From Pseudarthrobacter enclensis (GTDB taxonomy: Bacteria; Actinomycetota; Actinomycetes; Actinomycetales; Micrococcaceae): a stretch of DNA of 64,000 nt. Below, piece by piece: positions 59,964-64,000 of the stretch. The stretch spans positions 124,001 to 188,000 of the forward strand of contig NZ_KQ758606.1 in assembly GCF_001457025.1 (NCBI RefSeq), written 5' to 3'. Numbering within the stretch: the stretch's first letter is position 1; every line of letters begins with the position of its first letter. The position numbers and the translations under genes were made by a program. The notes under the pieces were generated by a model. It worked only from the letters and a program-made list of their open reading frames with translations. It ran no database searches and was not told where the DNA came from.

Positions 59964-60773
59964 CTAGGCGCGGAAACCGGGCGTCGCCATCAGGGAGCCG
60001 TCGGCATGGACGGCAAGGACGGCAACATCCCACCGATCCGCTGCCCGGTCCAGCATCGGCATGCCGCCGGAGACTATCGCCGTGGCAAGGATGTCAGCGG
60101 TCACGATGTCCGCGGCAGCCACAGTCACCTGGATAAAATCCGATCCGCTCTCCACCCGCCAGATGTGCTCGCCGCGTTCGGCGGAACCGGACGTGGCCAG
60201 CGCCGCGTGACGTGCAGGGCCGCCCACGGCGTAGGCGCTGACCAGCCGGCTCCTGTCCACCGGGTCCACGATCCCGGCCTTCCACGATGCATCGGGCCCG
60301 GGCCCGGGCGAGCCGCTGACCAGGATGTCACCGCCGGCGTTGAGGCACCAGTCACGCCGTCCCAGGGCGTGCAGCGAACGTCCGGCCTCGCGGATGGCGT
60401 GGGCCTTGATCAGCCCGGAAAGGTCCAGTACGCCGTCGGGCCGCTCCGGAGAAAAGGCTCCCTCGGTCAGGAGCCGCCATTCGTGCGCCTCGGCGTAACG
60501 GGCACGCATCCCGGGTGAGGCGCCGCGCAGCGTGAGTTCGCCGCGGGCAAGACGGCTCGCTTCCGACGCCGGACGGTACAGGCTGAAAGTCCCGTCCAGT
60601 TCCCGGAATAGGCGCTCGACGACGGCGCTTGCGGCAGCGAGCTCATCCTGCGTTTCCTGCGCTCCCGCGGAGGAGTCCGGGAACGTCAGGCTGATGACGG
60701 TTCCCATGCACTCGAAGGTTGCGGCCTTGAAGCCGGTTCCCTCCGGGCGGAGCCGGTCAGAGGTTCGCGGCAT
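59964..60773 (-). CDS. apbE: ApbE-like FAD:protein FMN transferase
   Basis: A 269-residue ApbE family protein that attaches FMN from FAD covalently to a threonine of a partner protein. Landmarks are FECMGTVISLTF, DLSGLIKAHAIREAG, LNAGGDILVSGSPGPG (Gly-rich FAD pocket), ATSGSAERGEHIW and the metal-binding AADIVTADILATAI. It lacks a signal peptide. ATG 60773 is chosen; it overlaps the FMN-binding gene by 17 bp, and an internal ATG (MGTVISL) is possible. The natural substrate is the FMN-binding protein encoded next to it. Confidence 0.9.
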   Translation of the reverse strand: MPRTSDRLRPEGTGFKAATFECMGTVISLTFPDSSAGAQETQDELAAASAVVERLFRELDGTFSLYRPASEASRLARGELTLRGASPGMRARYAEAHEWRLLTEGAFSPERPDGVLDLSGLIKAHAIREAGRSLHALGRRDWCLNAGGDILVSGSPGPGPDASWKAGIVDPVDRSRLVSAYAVGGPARHAALATSGSAERGEHIWRVESGSDFIQVTVAAADIVTADILATAIVSGGMPMLDRAADRWDVAVLAVHADGSLMATPGFRA

Positions 60774-61293
60774 CGATGGCTGCCTGGAGCGAGGTGAGGT
60801 AGGCGTTGCTGGTGACGGTGGCGCCGCTGATGGTCTGGACGTCGGCGGACTGGGCCGAAAGGACCTCGCTGCGGAGCAGGGGAGCGGCGCGGTTGCTGAT
60901 CTGCACCGACTTCCGGTCATCATCGGTCAGCTGGAGGGCCGTCACGTCGGTGATCTTGCCGGACGCCACCGTGATCTGGACCTGGACCGCCCCGAACCGG
61001 GTCTGCACCGCGCTGCCCTTGTAGGTGCCGGCGGCCGTCGAGGCGCTCCCCGACGAACCTGTTCCGGACGCACCCGTCCCCGACGAACCTGTTCCGGACG
61101 CACCCGTCCCCGACGAACCTGTTCCGGACGCACCCGTGGCGCCCGCCGCCGTCGGGCCTGAACCGGTGGTGCCTGAACTTGTGGTGCCTGATGCGAGCGT
61201 GCTGACGCCCCCCGCCTGCGTTCCGGCCTGCCAGCCGGCCAGCAGGATGCCTGCGGACGCAAGCGCTGCGGCAAGTGTTCCCCGTGCTTTCAC
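60757..61293 (-). CDS. FMN-binding domain protein with repeat linker
   Basis: A 178-residue exported or anchored protein: an N-terminal hydrophobic helix (~8-22), a Ser/Gly/Thr/Ala linker (~30-90) encoded by a three-copy 30-bp tandem repeat, and a C-terminal FMN-binding domain. The FMN attachment motif is SGATVTS with Thr159 the likely flavinylated residue (consensus S/T-G-A-T). No Cys follows the signal helix, so it is probably held by the helix and not by a lipid. ApbE next door would flavinylate it, and the reductase gene upstream likely passes it electrons. Confidence 0.87.
   Translation of the reverse strand: MKARGTLAAALASAGILLAGWQAGTQAGGVSTLASGTTSSGTTGSGPTAAGATGASGTGSSGTGASGTGSSGTGASGTGSSGSASTAAGTYKGSAVQTRFGAVQVQITVASGKITDVTALQLTDDDRKSVQISNRAAPLLRSEVLSAQSADVQTISGATVTSNAYLTSLQAAIDAANL
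61048..61137. repeat. 30-bp tandem repeat (about 3 copies) in the FMN-binding gene
   Basis: CCCGACGAACCTGTTCCGGA plus ACGCACCCGTC-type unit, 30 bp, repeated three times with identical sequence over 61048-61137 (last copy short by a few bases). In protein it encodes the decapeptide SGTGASGTGS. Copy-number change would alter linker length in frame. Confidence 0.85.
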
Positions 61294-62762
61294 CAGTCGA
61301 ACCTTTCGTGATGGATCTGATCTTCAGGGACGCCGGCGTCCTTCGCATCGGTGATGACGCTGTCCGCCCACCCCGCGGGACCGCAGACGTAGACGTCGGA
61401 GTCGGCCACGTCAGGGACAAAGGCGCGCAGGTCGTATCCGCCGCTGACGGCCTCCTGCGGCAGCCAGCCGGAGCGGCCCCGTGACCGTGGACCCGGCAGG
61501 TGGAAGAGCCGCGCCCCGCGGGCCCGGCACAGCTCCAGGATTTCGTTGCTGAGGTACAGCTCCTGCCCGGTGTGCCCCCTCAACAGGACACTCGCCTCCC
61601 CGGGTGCGAACGGCGTGGTTTCCAACAGTGCCCGCAGCGGGGTGATGCCGATGCCCGCACCGATCATCACCACCTTGTTCCGCACCCGCGCTTCCGTGCT
61701 GAGCAGGCCGTAGGGGCCCTCGACCGCAACCCTGGTACCCTTGCGCAAGCGGACCAGCTGCGCCGAACCGCTGCCCAGGTTGCGGACCGTGATCCGAAGG
61801 GTGCCTGCGCCGTCCGGTCCGCTGACGGCCGGTTCGGCGGAGAGGCTGAACGGGTGCGGGTGCCACCACATGCCCGGAGCCAGGAACCGCCAGATGAAGA
61901 AGCGCCCGCCCGATCCCGCCAGCCGGTGAAGCCGGCGGCCGGTCATGGAAATGTTGACCACGCCCGGTGCCACCACTTCAACCCGGGAAACCGTCAGCTG
62001 GTGGCGCGATGTAGCCACAAACGGCTGCAGGACCCGGAAGTAGGCCAGTGCCGCGCCGGTGGCAATGCAGACAGCCAGCCAGTACCAGCGCTGCCAGGTG
62101 CCCTCCGCAAAGAGCCCGCCCACGCTGAACTGGTGCGGCAGCGACGTTCCCACCGCCACGTAGGTCAGCAGATGGACCACGTACCAGAACTCGTACGGGA
62201 AACGCCGCCTGACAGCCACCAGTGAGGTGGCAACAACGGCGATGAAGAGAGCCATGGAAACAAATGCCAGCCACATGTCCGGTACCTGCACCCACAAGGC
62301 GACGGATTCACTGAGCGGATCCAGGCCCTCCGCCAGTCCGTACCCGGTGGCCAGGAGGACCCCGTGGGCCAGCAGCAGGTAGAGCGACGGTTTGCCCAGC
62401 TTCCGGTGGAACTCCAGCGCCCGGTCGTGGCCGATGGTGCGGTCGATGTAGGGGATGCGCGCGGCCAGGAGCAGCATCAGCAGCACAAGATCCATGCCGG
62501 CCAGCCCGGCCACGATCCCCGCCGCCGTGAAGGCGCCGGCGGGCGAACTGATCGAGGCAGCTCCGCCGTCGGCCAACCACAAAGCCACCGCGGCTGCGAC
62601 TGAGGCCCAGGCGATGACGGTCAGCAGGTCAGCCCGGACCATGCGCTGCCGGTGCCGGCGGGTGAACCACCCACCCGCGGGTCTATCCGTGGGCAGGGTG
62701 GGGAACCCCGGCTGACCGGAGTTGCTGTAGGCCGGACGGGCCGGCAGGCGCTGCGTTGTCAT
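61290..62762 (-). CDS. Ferric reductase-like transmembrane flavocytochrome
   Basis: A 490-residue protein with an N-terminal membrane half and a C-terminal FAD/NAD(P)H domain. The first ~230 residues have about six helices with paired histidines (HDRALEFHRKLGKPSLYLLL and FPYEFWYVVHLLTYV) suitable for heme. Then WWHPHPFSLSAE is the FAD site, GAGIGITPLRALLE the NAD(P)H loop and VYVCGPAGWADSV its end. It may move electrons from NAD(P)H across the membrane. It is coupled by a 4-bp overlap to the FMN-binding gene, and the ApbE gene follows, forming a flavin electron-transfer operon. Confidence 0.9.
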   Translation of the reverse strand: MTTQRLPARPAYSNSGQPGFPTLPTDRPAGGWFTRRHRQRMVRADLLTVIAWASVAAAVALWLADGGAASISSPAGAFTAAGIVAGLAGMDLVLLMLLLAARIPYIDRTIGHDRALEFHRKLGKPSLYLLLAHGVLLATGYGLAEGLDPLSESVALWVQVPDMWLAFVSMALFIAVVATSLVAVRRRFPYEFWYVVHLLTYVAVGTSLPHQFSVGGLFAEGTWQRWYWLAVCIATGAALAYFRVLQPFVATSRHQLTVSRVEVVAPGVVNISMTGRRLHRLAGSGGRFFIWRFLAPGMWWHPHPFSLSAEPAVSGPDGAGTLRITVRNLGSGSAQLVRLRKGTRVAVEGPYGLLSTEARVRNKVVMIGAGIGITPLRALLETTPFAPGEASVLLRGHTGQELYLSNEILELCRARGARLFHLPGPRSRGRSGWLPQEAVSGGYDLRAFVPDVADSDVYVCGPAGWADSVITDAKDAGVPEDQIHHERFDW

Positions 62763-62860
62763 GGAACAAAGATGAGCCGCGAAGCTTTCATTCAGCTGTG
62801 AAAAAGGGCCCACGGAAGCTGTGACCCCACGTGCTCCGCATCTGCACCCCGGCGGTCGGT

Positions 62861-62890
62861 TTGGTCTTTAATTGCGCTGCACCGTAGACT
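62861..62890 (+). promoter_or_regulatory. Promoter of the ribosomal protein operon
   Basis: -35 TTGGTC (62861-62866), an 18-bp spacer and -10 TAGACT (62885-62890). Transcription starting about 7 nt later gives a ~180-nt leader before rpmB at 63080. Confidence 0.6.
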
Positions 62891-63044
62891 TGGTAGGCGC
62901 TAAGTGCGCGGAGCGTGCGCAATTGCTCCGGTTTCCCGGTAATTTTCTCCAGGGTGGCCGGTAGTTAGGGGCTCAAGTTGCGTGACTAACCGTTGCCCGT
63001 ACCTTTGGTGGGTCGCTCTTAGCCGCATGGTCCAGCAGCAGATA

Positions 63045-63059
63045 TGCGGATCATTTCAT
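63045..63059. promoter_or_regulatory. Degenerate Zur-box-like sequence
   Basis: TGCGGATCATTTCAT has the conserved TG...ATCATTT core of actinobacterial Zur boxes (TGAAAATCATTTTCA) but differs in the left arm. It lies 20 bp before rpmB. Presence of zinc-free paralogues makes Zur control attractive; the site alone is weak. Confidence 0.3.
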
Positions 63060-63079
63060 TCAATCCTTGAGGAGAAGTC

Positions 63080-63316
63080 ATGGCAGCACACTGCCAAGTG
63101 ACCGGAGCCGAGCCGGGCTTTGGGCACAGCATTTCGCACTCGCACCGCCGCAACAAGCGCCGGTTCGATCCGAACATCCAGAAGAAGCGCTACTGGGTTC
63201 CGTCCCTGCGCCGTAATGTCACCCTGCAGGTCTCTGCCCGTGGCATCAAGACCATCGACGTGCGCGGCATCGACGCAGTCGTCGCCGACATCCTGGCTCG
63301 TGGGGTGAAGCTCTAA
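63080..63316 (+). CDS. rpmB: 50S ribosomal protein L28, zinc-independent type
   Basis: A 78-residue L28. MAAHCQVTGAEPGFGHSISH leads into HRRNKRRFDPNIQ and the C-terminal RGIKTIDVRGIDAVVADILA. Only one Cys is present, so it is the C- form that does not need zinc. GAGGAG precedes the ATG. It is followed by rpmG with a 1-bp overlap (TAATG) and by rpsN, the usual order for zinc-sparing ribosomal protein operons in actinobacteria. It sits in the large subunit near the exit of the tunnel. Confidence 0.93.
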   Translation: MAAHCQVTGAEPGFGHSISHSHRRNKRRFDPNIQKKRYWVPSLRRNVTLQVSARGIKTIDVRGIDAVVADILARGVKL

Positions 63317-63483
63317 TGGCAAAGGACAAGGACGTACGTCCTATCATCAAGCTCAAGTCGACCGCTGGTACGGGCTACACCTACGTGACCCGCAAGAACC
63401 GTCGTAACGACCCGGACCGCCTGGTCCTGAAGAAGTACGACCCCAAGATCCGCCAGCACGTCGAATTCCGAGAGGAGCGCTAA
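63316..63483 (+). CDS. rpmG: 50S ribosomal protein L33, zinc-independent type
   Basis: A 55-residue L33: MAKDKDVRPIIKLKSTAGTG then YVTRKNRRNDPDRLVLKKYD and ending FREER. The Cys-x-x-Cys pairs of the zinc-binding form are absent (RKNRRND in place of the second pair), so this is the C- type. The ATG overlaps the rpmB stop by one base; its stop lies 2 bp before rpsN. It is too short for simple length filters but unmistakable. Confidence 0.95.
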   Translation: MAKDKDVRPIIKLKSTAGTGYTYVTRKNRRNDPDRLVLKKYDPKIRQHVEFREER

Positions 63484-63485
63484 AC

Positions 63486-63791
63486 ATGGCTAAGAAGTCC
63501 AAGATTGCTCGCAACGAGCAGCGCAAGGTCATCGTTGAGCGTTACGCTGCCAAGCGCCTCGAACTGAAGAAGACCCTGGTTGACGAGAACGCAACCGACG
63601 AAGCACGCGAAGCAGCCCGCCTGGGCCTGCAGAAGCTGCCCCGCAACGCGTCCCCGATCCGTCTGCGTAACCGCGACATCATCGACGGCCGCCCCCGTGG
63701 CACCTTCCAGAAGTTCGGTATCTCCCGTGTCCGCTTCCGCGACATGGCCCACAAGGGCGAACTTCCGGGCATCACCAAGTCTTCCTGGTAA
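63486..63791 (+). CDS. rpsN: 30S ribosomal protein S14, zinc-independent type
   Basis: A 101-residue S14 of the long, cysteine-free form: KKSKIARNEQRKVIVERYAA, LPRNASPIRLRNRDIIDGRP and the C-terminal FGISRVRFRDMAHKGELPGI. The short zinc-binding S14 has CxxC pairs instead. It assembles in the head of the small subunit. Last gene of the rpmB-rpmG-rpsN operon, closely followed by a perfect terminator. Zinc-free copies of L28, L33 and S14 let cells release zinc during starvation; whether zinc-binding copies also exist elsewhere is not known. Confidence 0.95.
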   Translation: MAKKSKIARNEQRKVIVERYAAKRLELKKTLVDENATDEAREAARLGLQKLPRNASPIRLRNRDIIDGRPRGTFQKFGISRVRFRDMAHKGELPGITKSSW

Positions 63792-63819
63792 TCCAGCACC
63801 GCTGATACCAGCTGCTTGA

Positions 63820-63855
63820 GAAGGGCCGGCAACCTTAGGGTTGCCGGTCCTTCTG
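63820..63855 (+). terminator. Rho-independent terminator of the ribosomal operon
   Basis: A 16-bp stem (63820-63835 AGAAGGGCCGGCAACC with 63840-63855 GGTTGCCGGTCCTTCT, one G-T pair) and a TTAG tetraloop, followed by GCGTTTAA. It lies 28 bp after rpsN. Confidence 0.88.
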
Positions 63856-63878
63856 CGTTTAACCAACGCCGGCGGCCG

Positions 63879-63902
63879 GTGGTTGAGCCCCGTCGAAACC
63901 CC
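63879..63902. repeat. GGTTGAG...CGAAACC motif
   Basis: GGTTGAGCCCCGTCGAAACC resembles a dispersed intergenic motif that I associate with Micrococcaceae and related genomes. Only this copy occurs in the window, so the repeat status rests on recollection, not on sequence here. Confidence 0.3.
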
Positions 63903-64000
63903 TGTGTGGCAGCACACACCGGCAGGATGACGACGACGGGAGGCCGCGCGGGCGCCCGATGCCTCGTTCTGCCGCGGGATTGCAGGAATTTCCGGCGAGG

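Larger units (their letters stand above)
62763..63079. other. Long leader region of the rpmB-rpmG-rpsN operon
   Basis: 317 bp without a gene. A promoter (62861-62890) lies far upstream of rpmB and leaves a ~190-nt leader, with GC-rich pairing segments such as GCGCTAAGTGCGC. A weak Zur-box-like word is near its end (63045-63059). No known riboswitch was recognised. Confidence 0.6.

Noticed and set aside
61048..61137. 30-bp repeats considered as a CRISPR array
   Set aside because: The units are directly contiguous with no spacers and lie inside a coding linker.
1..64000. tRNA, rRNA, insertion sequence or prophage genes
   Set aside because: Scanned by eye; no cloverleaf, rRNA segment, transposase or phage structural gene was seen. 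A covariance search would be decisive for tRNAs.

Overview
This is a high-GC actinobacterial chromosome segment. GTG starts are common, many promoters look leaderless, there is an IdeR/DtxR-type iron box, and LtrA, DUF222-HNH and cysteine-poor L28/L33/S14 genes are present. The overall style fits the Micrococcaceae (Arthrobacter or Pseudarthrobacter), but that placement is inference and no marker gene fixes the genus. No rRNA, tRNA, CRISPR array, insertion sequence or prophage was seen.

Layout. 1-16.4 kb: the tail of a siderophore ABC ATPase, a GNAT enzyme, a marR-MFS efflux pair with a double operator, a sugar porter, a DHA2 drug exporter, an RraA-family gene divergent from an MFS gene, a TetR regulator, a DasR-like dre palindrome, malic enzyme, DUF456, NTF2-like and TPR-like genes, a divergent LysE exporter/Lrp pair, a WXG100-like protein overlapping a lipoprotein gene, and a second Lrp regulator. 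16.7-23.3 kb: gluQ, ltrA-like, a GNAT-AAA ATPase fusion, L-lactate dehydrogenase and a secreted gamma-glutamyltransferase. 23.3-28.2 kb: an asparagine/aspartate operon (FadR-type regulator, class 3 asparaginase, aspartase, permease). 28.3-29.9 kb: hipBA with two copies of a palindrome upstream. 29.9-43.2 kb: a toroid protein overlapping an unknown gene, a DUF222-HNH protein, a frameshifted amidohydrolase, an S4 protein, a sulfite-oxidase-like enzyme, an aldo/keto reductase with an NmrA-like partner, membrane proteins and a long acyl-CoA dehydrogenase.

43.5-49.3 kb: three overlapping genes, jetA (DUF3375), jetB (DUF4194) and jetC (SMC-like ATPase). They match the loader and motor of a type I Wadjet anti-plasmid complex, but the expected nuclease jetD is missing: two tandem paralogous lipoproteins follow instead. 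This is the most notable locus in the window.

51.1-57.1 kb: an FBP zinc-finger gene, then an iron-regulated siderophore uptake operon (binding lipoprotein, two FecCD permeases, ATPase, siderophore-interacting reductase) behind an IdeR-type box. 57.4-60 kb: two paralogous SGNH hydrolases flank a YciI-like and a MarR gene. 60-62.8 kb: a flavin electron-transfer operon (ferric-reductase-like protein, FMN-binding lipid-side protein, ApbE flavin transferase). 63-63.8 kb: rpmB-rpmG-rpsN encoding zinc-independent ribosomal proteins, with a long leader and a perfect terminator.
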